Source: Anaerotignum neopropionicum
Lineage (GTDB): Bacteria > Bacillota > Clostridia > Lachnospirales > Anaerotignaceae
Direction: 5' to 3'
Length of the DNA: 64,000 nt
NCBI RefSeq assembly: GCF_001571775.1
Contig: NZ_LRVM01000001.1
Location: 558,001 to 622,000 of the forward strand
Part shown: in pieces, positions 56,932 through 64,000 of the stretch
Layout: every line of letters starts with the position of its first letter
How positions within the stretch are numbered: the stretch's first letter is position 1
Made by a program: the position numbers and the translations under genes
Notes under the pieces: model-generated
Told to the model about the DNA's origin: nothing
Databases searched by the model: none
Seen by the model: only the letters and a program-made list of their open reading frames with translations

Positions 56932-57462
56932 ATGCGGCTTATTCCCAATATATTAACTGTTGCAAGAATCATTGGCGCATTTTTGTTGCTATTGGTGGAA
57001 CCATTTTCAAGGGGTTTTTTTGTACTATATCTTTTTTGTGGTATCAGTGATGCTTTGGATGGTTATATTGCAAGAAGGTTTGGACTGAGCTCCTCTTTGG
57101 GGGCAACCTTGGATAGTATTGCGGACTGCATTTTTGTTTTTATTTTGCTGTACCGCTTTCTACCGGTGATGTTTTTGCCAACATGGGCATGGTATTGGAT
57201 CGGGGGAATTTGTTTTATCAAAATATGTTCCCTTGTTATTGGAATCCTTCGGTATCGGGCGCTGGCTTTTTTACATACCTATTTCAATAAAATCACAGGA
57301 GCGGCACTATTTTGCTTTCCAGTGCTGTATTATTTTTGGGGGCTGGAGGTTACGGCGGTCGTGCTTTGTACAATTGCAACAATTGCCGCAATAGAAGAAT
57401 TGGTCTTGAATCTTTCTCAAAAGGAATTGCAAAGAGATAGGAAAAGCCTGTTTATGAAATAA
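56932..57462 (+). CDS. CDP-alcohol phosphatidyltransferase (PgsA-like)
   Basis: A 176-residue membrane enzyme of phospholipid synthesis. The catalytic motif DALDGYIARRFGLSSSLGATLDSIAD (about 41-66) fits D-x2-D-G-x2-A-R-x8-G-x3-D-x3-D. About five membrane helices. Likely glycerophosphate or cardiolipin-class headgroup transfer; substrate uncertain. GAGGTGG precedes the ATG. Confidence 0.85.
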   Translation: MRLIPNILTVARIIGAFLLLLVEPFSRGFFVLYLFCGISDALDGYIARRFGLSSSLGATLDSIADCIFVFILLYRFLPVMFLPTWAWYWIGGICFIKICSLVIGILRYRALAFLHTYFNKITGAALFCFPVLYYFWGLEVTAVVLCTIATIAAIEELVLNLSQKELQRDRKSLFMK

Positions 57463-57502
57463 AAGGGATACTGCCACACAACATGGCAATATCCCTTTTT
57501 TA
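57461..57502. terminator. Bidirectional terminator
   Basis: AAAAGGGATA (57461-57470) / TATCCCTTTT (57490-57499) with inner TGCCA/TGGCA, serving the convergent phosphatidyltransferase and SulP genes. Confidence 0.88.
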
Positions 57503-57517
57503 TGTAATGAAGTTTTA

Positions 57518-59164
57518 TTATGCGGCTAAATTTGCTTTTGGGCGGTTTGTAAGGAGAACGCGCTCCACGCTCCAATAGAAGTTTTCTTCGCCGATGATAT
57601 TTTTTAAATCAGTGCGGTGCATCATTTTCATGGTACGTGCCGGCAAGCCGCAAAGCGCCACATCTACCCCTTGATTGCGCAGGCCTTCAATCAATTCCCG
57701 CAGGGTTTGAGCGCAGGAAATATCGATATTGGAAACACCCCGCATGGAAAAAAGAACGGTGTCGGCACCTGCAACCTTTGTGCCAATATCAGCCACTGCT
57801 TGTGTGTTTGCAAAAATCATGGGGCCTGTAATATAAACAACCTTTGCATTTTTGTATCTTTCACAAAGAATGGGGTCTGTTATGTTCATGCGGCTCATAT
57901 CCACGTCTTCGTAGTTGATTTCTATAAAGGAAAGGCGTGTTACCAAGAATACCAAGCCGATTAAAACACCAACCAAAATGGCTATGGTAAGATCGAAAAT
58001 GATGGTAGCCGTCATGGTTGCCACAAACTCCAGCATTGCGCCCTTAAATTTATGGGAAAAGATATAATGGATAGATTCCCATTCGTTCATGCGCCATGCC
58101 GTAACCATAAGCACCCCTGCCAAGGCGGACAGAGGAATTTGAGACATGACAGGGGCCAAAAGGAACATGGAAATTAAAAGGCCTATTGCATGAAAAATAC
58201 CAACCAAACGGGTTTGCGCACCGGATTTTACGGCAACACTGGTACGAGCAATGGCAGCGGTAGACGGAATGCCGCCAAAAAAGGGAAGCAGAATATTCCC
58301 CACACCCTGGGCGATTAATTCCTGATTGCTGTTGAGGCGAACGCCTGTCATTCTGCCAGCGCTGGCGCCGCATAAAAGGCTTTCAATCATGCCTAAAATG
58401 GCAATACTAAAGGCAGGGGCAATCAGTTTCCCCGCAGTTTCTAGGTTTAAAGCGGCTAAAGTCAAACGGCTTTCAGGAATAAGTGTTTTTGGAATTTCTC
58501 CCACAGCGGCCACATCCAGCTTCAAAAAAGAGGAGGCTGCGGTGGCAAGAATAATGCTAAGTAAGGACGCAGGAACAACAGCGTTCCATTTTTTCGGAAA
58601 GAAAACCATAAATAATACGACAAATGCACCCAAAAGCAATGCATTCAAATTAGGGGAAAAGCCTAAATGTGCATAGCTGAATAATTTTGCAATGGCAGAG
58701 GTGCCTTGGGAGTGGGTACCGAAGAAGTTATCAATCTGCCCTAAGGCAATAATTACGGCGATGCCCGAGGTAAAGCCCGTGATTACAGGGGCAGGAATAA
58801 AGGAGGTTAGCTTGCCAAGGCGAAGGAGTCCTGAAAGCAGTAATATACCTCCAGCAATCAAGGTGGCAATATAAACACCGTCAATGCCGTAGGCAGCAAC
58901 CAAAGACATCAAAATTGCCGCCATTGCACCCGTAGGCCCGGAAATTTGGTAATACCCACCTGCCAAGGGGCTCATAATAAGCCCCGCAATAATTGCGGTA
59001 ATTAAGCCTGCCGCCGCAGTGGCGCCACTGCTCACACCAAAGGCGAGGGCCAAAGGCAAGGCAACCGCCGCAACGGTAAGGCCCGCCATTAAATCCTTTG
59101 TTAATTTAGAAGCGTTGTAACCCATGAATTCTTGTTTTAAGCTGTCTGCAAAATTGCGCAGCAT
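57518..59164 (-). CDS. SulP-family anion permease with STAS domain
   Basis: A 548-residue SLC26/SulP transporter. The N-terminal about 400 residues hold the multi-helix transport domain with QISGPTGAMAAIL (signature region) and VGNILLPFFGGIPSTAAIARTSVAVKSGAQTRL; the C-terminal STAS domain (about 430-540) includes MRGVSNIDISCAQTLREL. Substrate may be sulfate, bicarbonate or another anion. AAAGGGGA precedes the ATG. Confidence 0.92.
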   Translation of the reverse strand: MLRNFADSLKQEFMGYNASKLTKDLMAGLTVAAVALPLALAFGVSSGATAAAGLITAIIAGLIMSPLAGGYYQISGPTGAMAAILMSLVAAYGIDGVYIATLIAGGILLLSGLLRLGKLTSFIPAPVITGFTSGIAVIIALGQIDNFFGTHSQGTSAIAKLFSYAHLGFSPNLNALLLGAFVVLFMVFFPKKWNAVVPASLLSIILATAASSFLKLDVAAVGEIPKTLIPESRLTLAALNLETAGKLIAPAFSIAILGMIESLLCGASAGRMTGVRLNSNQELIAQGVGNILLPFFGGIPSTAAIARTSVAVKSGAQTRLVGIFHAIGLLISMFLLAPVMSQIPLSALAGVLMVTAWRMNEWESIHYIFSHKFKGAMLEFVATMTATIIFDLTIAILVGVLIGLVFLVTRLSFIEINYEDVDMSRMNITDPILCERYKNAKVVYITGPMIFANTQAVADIGTKVAGADTVLFSMRGVSNIDISCAQTLRELIEGLRNQGVDVALCGLPARTMKMMHRTDLKNIIGEENFYWSVERVLLTNRPKANLAA

Positions 59165-59334
59165 AAGAATATCCCCTTTCGATATATGAAAAATTAAAAT
59201 TTGCTTAGAAATCGCACCTGCTTATCATAACAAAGCTAAGATGCTTTCACAACAGTAAAAATGGGGATTTTAGTGAGGTTTACAGAAAAGTTTTTGTGCA
59301 TATTTGAAAAATTTATATAAAAATGCCTAATAAT

Positions 59335-59386
59335 AAAAAAAGCCCGCTTTCCCAGGCGAAAAATCATGGAAAACAGGCTTTTTTCT
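59335..59386. terminator. Terminator-like hairpin upstream of sulP
   Basis: AAAAAAAGCC (59335-59344) / GGCTTTTTT (59376-59384) with inner TTTCC/GGAAA. Symmetric tracts allow either direction; it probably ends the minus-strand transporter operon. Confidence 0.8.
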
Positions 59387-59427
59387 CTGCTATTTTAAAA
59401 AACATTGAAGGTTGAGCTTTTTGAAAG

Positions 59428-59564
59428 GGTGTCGATAAAGTCTAAACCTTGAGGGCATTGCCCTCAAACACCCACAAGGGTTTGGGTCATCACTTTTGCT
59501 ACGCAAAAGCCGGCTTCGCCGTCTGCCCTATCTTGGGCAGTGAGAGAGCGGCGTCCAAGGTTTT
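59428..59564 (-). repeat. Dispersed intergenic hairpin repeat, copy E (internally deleted)
   Basis: Matches copy D and C at both ends, but jumps from CCCACAAGGGTTT directly to GGGTCATCACTTTTGC, missing the central GCAAG and GCAT hairpins. This shows the family evolves by loss of whole hairpin modules. Confidence 0.8.
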
Positions 59565-59569
59565 CAGCC

Positions 59570-60499
59570 TTAACGCTCCTCTCTGAAATAGGGATTATTT
59601 AAATCCGCCGGAGGCATATCTTCTTTTTTATTTTTTCTTGTGCTGATAATTACAATAATAATGGTTGCCGCATAGGGAAGCATGTCAATCAGATACTGGG
59701 AAATGCGAATTCCCATGCTCTGCAAACGAAAGCCCAAAATGGATAAACCGCCGAATAGGAATGCACCAAGCATGGCTTTGATTGGGTTCCAGGAAGCGAA
59801 AATAACCAATGCAACAGCAATCCAACCGCGCCCAGCAATAATATGCTCCTGCCAAACGGGAACGGTTACCAAGGACATATAGGCGCCGCCCAAGCCGCAC
59901 AACGCACCGCCCAAAAGGATATGAGCATACTTGTACAAGGTTACGTTAATCCCCGAAGCATCCGCCGCCGCAGCGCTCTCGCCTACTGCCCGAAGGTTTA
60001 AGCCCTTTTTGGTACGGAACAGATAGTAGGTTGCCAAAATAATGGTAAGGTACCCAAAATAGACAAAAACGTCTTGTTTAAAAAAGATTTCCCCAATATA
60101 GGGAATGGAGGAAAGCAGAGGGATGGGCCTTGCCACAAAAAAGCTTTTGATATCCCCCGGAACAATAGAGCCCATCACTCTTTGACCTAAAAAGCTGGCA
60201 AAGCCTTCGCCGAAAATGGTCAGTGTTAAGCCGCAAACTGTTTGATTTACCCGAAGGGATACGGTTAAAAAGGCATATAGCAATGCACCCGCACTGCCTG
60301 CAAAAACTGCCCCCAGCATGGCAAGGATGGGGTTATGGGTATTTAATCCCACAATAAACCCGACAATGGCACCCATATACATCATGCCCTCCACCCCTAG
60401 GTTTAGATGACCTGCCTTTTCGGAAAAGATTTCGCCCAAGGTGGCGAAAAGAAGGGGAGTACCCGCGATGATAGCCGCAGCAAGAAAACCGACTAGCAT
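59570..60499 (-). CDS. Nucleoside ABC transporter permease (NupQ/BmpD-like)
   Basis: A 309-residue inner-membrane permease of the BPD_transp_2 family, with about eight helices. Blocks EKAGHLNLGVEGMMYMGAIVGFIVG and RGWIAVALVIFASWNPIKAMLGAFLFGG fit YufQ/NupQ. GGAGGCGAAATA precedes the ATG. It ends the operon bmp-ATPase-permease-permease. Confidence 0.88.
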   Translation of the reverse strand: MLVGFLAAAIIAGTPLLFATLGEIFSEKAGHLNLGVEGMMYMGAIVGFIVGLNTHNPILAMLGAVFAGSAGALLYAFLTVSLRVNQTVCGLTLTIFGEGFASFLGQRVMGSIVPGDIKSFFVARPIPLLSSIPYIGEIFFKQDVFVYFGYLTIILATYYLFRTKKGLNLRAVGESAAAADASGINVTLYKYAHILLGGALCGLGGAYMSLVTVPVWQEHIIAGRGWIAVALVIFASWNPIKAMLGAFLFGGLSILGFRLQSMGIRISQYLIDMLPYAATIIIVIISTRKNKKEDMPPADLNNPYFREER

Positions 60500-60500
60500 A

Positions 60501-61577
60501 TTATTTCGCCTCCTTTTTCACTTTAAAATACTTATGGAAAGTAACCTTATATTGCAGGAAAAATTCGCTGCCTAATACAAAGAATAAAATAATTGCTTGA
60601 ATCATATCCGCAACAGAGGCGGGAACCTGCATGGAAATTTGAATATAGTTGCCCCCCTGTACCAAAATTGCAAAGGCAACGCAGACAAACAGCGTAGCAA
60701 TGGCATTTAAACCAGCAAGCCAAGTGGTAATAATTGCCGTAAAGCCGTAATTGGCAGAGAGGGAGGCGGACAAGGTTTTCTCCACTGCAGAGGCCTGAAT
60801 CATACCTGTTAAGCCGCACAGTCCGCCGGAAAGCAGCATGGAAATAATGATAACAGAGGAGATATTCATGCCGGCATAACGGGCAGTTTCAATGCTTTCC
60901 CCAACGACAGAGATTTCATAACCCTTCTTTGTGTGGTTCAAAAAAACATAAACCAAAACCACTAAAATTAAGGCGATAATCCATCCCATATGCACACCGC
61001 CAACGGAAGGTAAAATTGCTTCCTTGGAAAAGGTGGCAATTTTTGGAAATCCTTGGGCGGCGGGGTCTTTCCAAGGACCATATTGCAGATAGGTTACAAA
61101 TTTAATTGCCAAATAGTTTAACATCAAGGTAAAGATGGTTTCATTTGTACCCATTTTTGCTTTAAAGAATGCGGGAATAAATGCCCAAAGACCGCCCATA
61201 ACCATGGCGGCAACGGCCATGGATAAAAGCATCAAAGGCTTTGGAAGGTTTAAATTCAGTGCAACGGCGGAAGCCGCAAAAGCACCCATCATAATTTGAC
61301 CTTCGCCGCCGATATTCCAAAACTTCATTTTAAAGGCCACTAAAATACCTAAGGAGGTAATCAGCAAGGGAATCGCCTTTAATGTTGTTTGCTGAACACG
61401 GATTTTTGTACCCAAGGCACCCTTTACCATGGAGGTAAAAATGGTAATTGGGTTATAGCCCAAAAGGGCAATGACCAAGCCTGCAAACGCAATAGAAAGT
61501 GCCACAGAAGCAATACGAATCAGCATTGCTTTATTGCGGGGCAGATCATCCCGTTTTACAATTTTTAAAGGAATCAT
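60501..61577 (-). CDS. Nucleoside ABC transporter permease (NupP-like)
   Basis: A 358-residue BPD_transp_2 permease with about nine helices; FKMKFWNIGGEGQIMMGAFAASAVAL and MGTNETIFTLMLNYLAIKFV are typical of YufP/NupP. ATG 61577 overlaps the ATPase stop (ATGA). Its stop is 1 bp from the next ATG, so translation of all three is coupled. Confidence 0.88.
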   Translation of the reverse strand: MIPLKIVKRDDLPRNKAMLIRIASVALSIAFAGLVIALLGYNPITIFTSMVKGALGTKIRVQQTTLKAIPLLITSLGILVAFKMKFWNIGGEGQIMMGAFAASAVALNLNLPKPLMLLSMAVAAMVMGGLWAFIPAFFKAKMGTNETIFTLMLNYLAIKFVTYLQYGPWKDPAAQGFPKIATFSKEAILPSVGGVHMGWIIALILVVLVYVFLNHTKKGYEISVVGESIETARYAGMNISSVIIISMLLSGGLCGLTGMIQASAVEKTLSASLSANYGFTAIITTWLAGLNAIATLFVCVAFAILVQGGNYIQISMQVPASVADMIQAIILFFVLGSEFFLQYKVTFHKYFKVKKEAK

Positions 61578-63094
61578 GACTGCACCCCCTTCTCCAACGA
61601 ACCGCCTGCCATTAAAAGTCCGATATCTTCTTTTGTAATTTCTTCGGGGTTAACGATACCTGTCATTTTACCGCCGCAAAATACCATAATTCTATCGCAA
61701 AGGGCCATCAAAACGTCCAAATCTTCGCCGATGAACAGCACGCCGACGCCCCTTTTCTTTTGCTCGTTCAGTAAATCATAAATTTTATAGGAAGCACCGA
61801 TATCCAAGCCTCTTGCAGGATATGCGGTAATTAAAACCTTTGGGTTGGAGTCGATTTCCCGTCCCAAAAGTACTTTTTGAATATTTCCGCCGGAAAGCTT
61901 TTTAATGGGGTGATGCACATTGGGGGTCAAAATCTCCAGCTGTTCCACCAAACGCTCCGCTTTTTTTGTACTTTCTTTTCTACGAAGGAAAAAGCCGGGC
62001 TGATTGGGGTAATCTCTTAAAATCATGTTATGCACCATATCCATAGAGCCGACTAAGCCCATACCCAAACGATCCTCGGGGATAAAACCCATACGGATAC
62101 CAAGGCGGATAATATCTCGGGGGGTTTTCCCTAAAATATTTGCATTTTCAAAGAAAATACGTCCCTTCTCCGCAGGCAGAAGCCCTGCAATGGTTTCACA
62201 GATTTCCTTTTGACCACTACCGGCAACGCCAGCAACACCTAAAATCTCGCCGGGAAATAGGTCGAAATTGATATCCTCTAAAGCATGCTTGTTTTCTTTT
62301 GTGGAAACGTAAAGACCATCAACCTTTAACAAGGGTGTATCTTGACAGCAGTGGGGTTTTTCCAGCGCTAAATCTACTTTTTTGCCAACCATCATTTCAA
62401 TCAGACGGCTTACTTCCACATCCCTTGTTTCCACGGTTTCGATGGACTGCCCACGGCGCAATACGGTAATACGGTCGGAAATTTCCATAACCTCATTGAG
62501 CTTATGGGTGATAATTACAATGGCACAGCCTTGTTCCTTCATATTTCTTAAAATGGCAAAAAGACGCTTGATCTCCTGAGGGGTTAAAACTGCCGTTGGC
62601 TCATCCAAAATAAGGATTTTAGCCCCACGGTACAACACCTTTATGATTTCCAGCGTCTGTTTTTCACCTACAGACATTTCATAAACTTTTTTATCGGGTT
62701 TAATATCCAGACCATACCGGTCGCAAATGGCTTGCATTTCCTTCGTTAGCTGTTTGCCACGCAAAGCAATGCCTTTGCTGCCCATAACCATGTTTTCCTT
62801 TGCCGTCATGACATCCACCAGTTTAAAATGCTGATGAATCATTCCGATGCCTAAAGCAATAGAGTCCTTGGGGGAGGAAAATTCCACTTCCTTGCCCAGA
62901 ATAGAAATGGAACCGCTATCGGGAGTATAGATGCCGGAAAGCATACTCATGAGGGTACTTTTTCCCGCACCGTTTTCTCCTAATAGCGCATGAATCTCAC
63001 CGTTAAATACAGTGAGATTCACGTTTTCATTCGCCTTAACGGACCCAAAAGCTTTGGAAATGTTTTTCATTTCTATTGCTATTACGGGTTCCAT
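61574..63094 (-). CDS. Nucleoside ABC transporter ATP-binding protein (NupO-like)
   Basis: A 506-residue protein with two ABC domains. First: GENGAGKST (about 38-46), signature VGEKQT, ILDEPTAVLTPQE. Second: GVAGSGQKEI in place of a normal Walker A, signature LSGGNIQKVLLGREI and degenerate Walker B LITAYPARGLDIGA, as usual for sugar and nucleoside importers. TAGGAG precedes the ATG. Confidence 0.93.
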   Translation of the reverse strand: MEPVIAIEMKNISKAFGSVKANENVNLTVFNGEIHALLGENGAGKSTLMSMLSGIYTPDSGSISILGKEVEFSSPKDSIALGIGMIHQHFKLVDVMTAKENMVMGSKGIALRGKQLTKEMQAICDRYGLDIKPDKKVYEMSVGEKQTLEIIKVLYRGAKILILDEPTAVLTPQEIKRLFAILRNMKEQGCAIVIITHKLNEVMEISDRITVLRRGQSIETVETRDVEVSRLIEMMVGKKVDLALEKPHCCQDTPLLKVDGLYVSTKENKHALEDINFDLFPGEILGVAGVAGSGQKEICETIAGLLPAEKGRIFFENANILGKTPRDIIRLGIRMGFIPEDRLGMGLVGSMDMVHNMILRDYPNQPGFFLRRKESTKKAERLVEQLEILTPNVHHPIKKLSGGNIQKVLLGREIDSNPKVLITAYPARGLDIGASYKIYDLLNEQKKRGVGVLFIGEDLDVLMALCDRIMVFCGGKMTGIVNPEEITKEDIGLLMAGGSLEKGVQS

Positions 63095-63128
63095 ATTTTT
63101 TCTCCTAATCTTATAAAAAGGGGATTTT

Positions 63129-64000
63129 TTAGTTTACAGCGGAAACGCCCTTTACCAAGCTCTGCATTACTGTCCAGATGCCTGCTCTGTCCAGAGCTTC
63201 GCCTTCGGGAACAAGCACACTGCCGTCTGTATCATAGATAGGTCCGGCAAATACAGGGAACTCGCCTGCTTCCATTTTTGCTGCTACTTCGTTCACCTTA
63301 TCCTGTACATCCTGAGGTACCAAGTCTGTCATTGGTGCAAGGCCAATATAACCGTCCTTCATGGTTCCGTAGTAGGATTCGGGAACATAAGTGCCAGCAA
63401 TAATTTTTTCAATGGTAGGTACCAGGTACTTATCGTGATGCCAAACGGGAGCTGTCAAGAAAGCACCGGGAACGATTTCGGAGTTATCAAGGTTGTAGCC
63501 GATTGCCAATTTGCCTGCTGATTCTGCTGCCAGCTGAGGACCTGCGGAGTCAGCATGCTGTGTGATAATATCGCAATCCTGTGCCAAAAGAGATTCTGCC
63601 GCTGCTTTTTCACCGGCGGGATCGCCCCAGCTGTTTGTGTAAACAACCTTAACCTCAACGTCGGGGTTCACGCTCTGTGCGCCCAATGTGAAGGCATTAA
63701 TGCCAATATGAACTTCTGTGTAGGGGAATGCTGCAACGTAGCCCAGCTTATTTGTTTTTGTCATCATACCTGCAATCATACCGGACAGGTATCTGGGTTC
63801 TTCCATAGCACCAAAGTAGTTACCAAAGTTTGTATCATTCATTTTGTTGCCGGAGAAATGTAAGAAAGTCACATCAGGGTATTCTTCTGCCAGCTCGTCC
63901 AAGGCATCCATAAAGCCGAAGCTTGTACCAATGACAATTGTACAGCCTTGATCAATCATATTGATTGCTGTGGTTTTTACAGTTTGCTTTTCTTCTGCTA
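63129..64000 (-). CDS. BMP-family nucleoside-binding lipoprotein, N-terminus outside window
   Basis: Substrate-binding protein of the Bmp/Med family (PnrA/NupN-like). The frame is open to the window edge, so the signal peptide and start are not seen; reading in from 64000 gives AEEKQTVKTTAINMIDQGC. Visible blocks: TIVIGTSFGFMDAL, GMIAGMMTKTNKLGYVAAFPYTEVHIGINAFTLGAQSVNP, VVYTNSWGDPAGEKAAAESLLAQDCDIITQHADSAGP. It heads the purine-nucleoside ABC operon. Confidence 0.9.
   Translation of the reverse strand, partial: AEEKQTVKTTAINMIDQGCTIVIGTSFGFMDALDELAEEYPDVTFLHFSGNKMNDTNFGNYFGAMEEPRYLSGMIAGMMTKTNKLGYVAAFPYTEVHIGINAFTLGAQSVNPDVEVKVVYTNSWGDPAGEKAAAESLLAQDCDIITQHADSAGPQLAAESAGKLAIGYNLDNSEIVPGAFLTAPVWHHDKYLVPTIEKIIAGTYVPESYYGTMKDGYIGLAPMTDLVPQDVQDKVNEVAAKMEAGEFPVFAGPIYDTDGSVLVPEGEALDRAGIWTVMQSLVKGVSAVN

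Overview
The window is a low-GC Gram-positive (Firmicutes) chromosome segment from an endospore-forming Clostridia species, probably Lachnospirales-like. Supporting signs are strong AGGAGG ribosome binding sites with some TTG and GTG starts, spoIID and spoIIQ, a YhcN/YlaJ-type spore lipoprotein, T-box leaders, a two-subunit Ktr potassium system, and ThiI without a rhodanese domain next to a NifS-type desulfurase. The species cannot be named from sequence alone.

Layout. 1-2.1 kb: argG-argH (minus strand), argH cut by the window edge. 2.4-5.2 kb: an FAH-family hydrolase and a UDP-GlcNAc 2-epimerase whose frame runs into a second, separately initiated domain. 5.6-12.7 kb: ychF, a 55-codon membrane peptide, a spore lipoprotein, a large SLH surface protein, a radical SAM protein and a membrane protein. 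13.0-28.0 kb: spoIID and spoIIQ, separated by a 13.3-kb defective prophage (13927-27235) with 24-bp direct repeats at its ends. 28.1-33.3 kb: macrodomain protein, a DnaA-box cluster, HPF, thymidine kinase with an HD phosphohydrolase, and KtrB/KtrA. 33.5-44.3 kb: housekeeping run secA, C39-like protein, prfB (programmed frameshift), RluD-type synthase, nucleotidyltransferase, prmA-rsmE-nifS-thiI. 44.5-47.1 kb: an internally duplicated membrane protein, a small divergent HTH pair and a 3D-domain cell-wall protein. 47.4-51.7 kb (minus): metG-tatD under a Met T-box, and an M29 aminopeptidase. 51.8-57.5 kb: NifX-like protein, YqeG phosphatase, EF-P, CD1247-like protein, a TrpB-like enzyme under a Trp T-box, and a CDP-alcohol phosphatidyltransferase. 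57.5-64 kb (minus): SulP permease and a BMP-type nucleoside ABC transporter.

The prophage has an integrase, CI/Cro-like regulators around a promoter with inverted 19-bp operators, a recombination and replication module (Gp157, Rad52/Sak-like, NinB-like, RusA, DnaD-like), and then jumps directly to the tail-tip and lysis genes. No terminase, portal, capsid or tape-measure gene is present. It cannot make virions by itself, but keeps integration, regulation and lysis functions. Its right attachment core contains the -35 element of an excellent sigma-F-type promoter for spoIIQ, so insertion leaves forespore expression of spoIIQ possible.

The most unusual non-coding content is a family of 130-270-bp hairpin-rich intergenic repeats in at least five related copies plus two partial relatives. 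Other candidates are a five-box DnaA cluster far from any dnaA gene, a small RNA and a toxin-like peptide beside the phage integrase, and several structured leaders (prmA, secA, the NifX-like gene and the 3D-domain gene) that match no riboswitch class I can identify.
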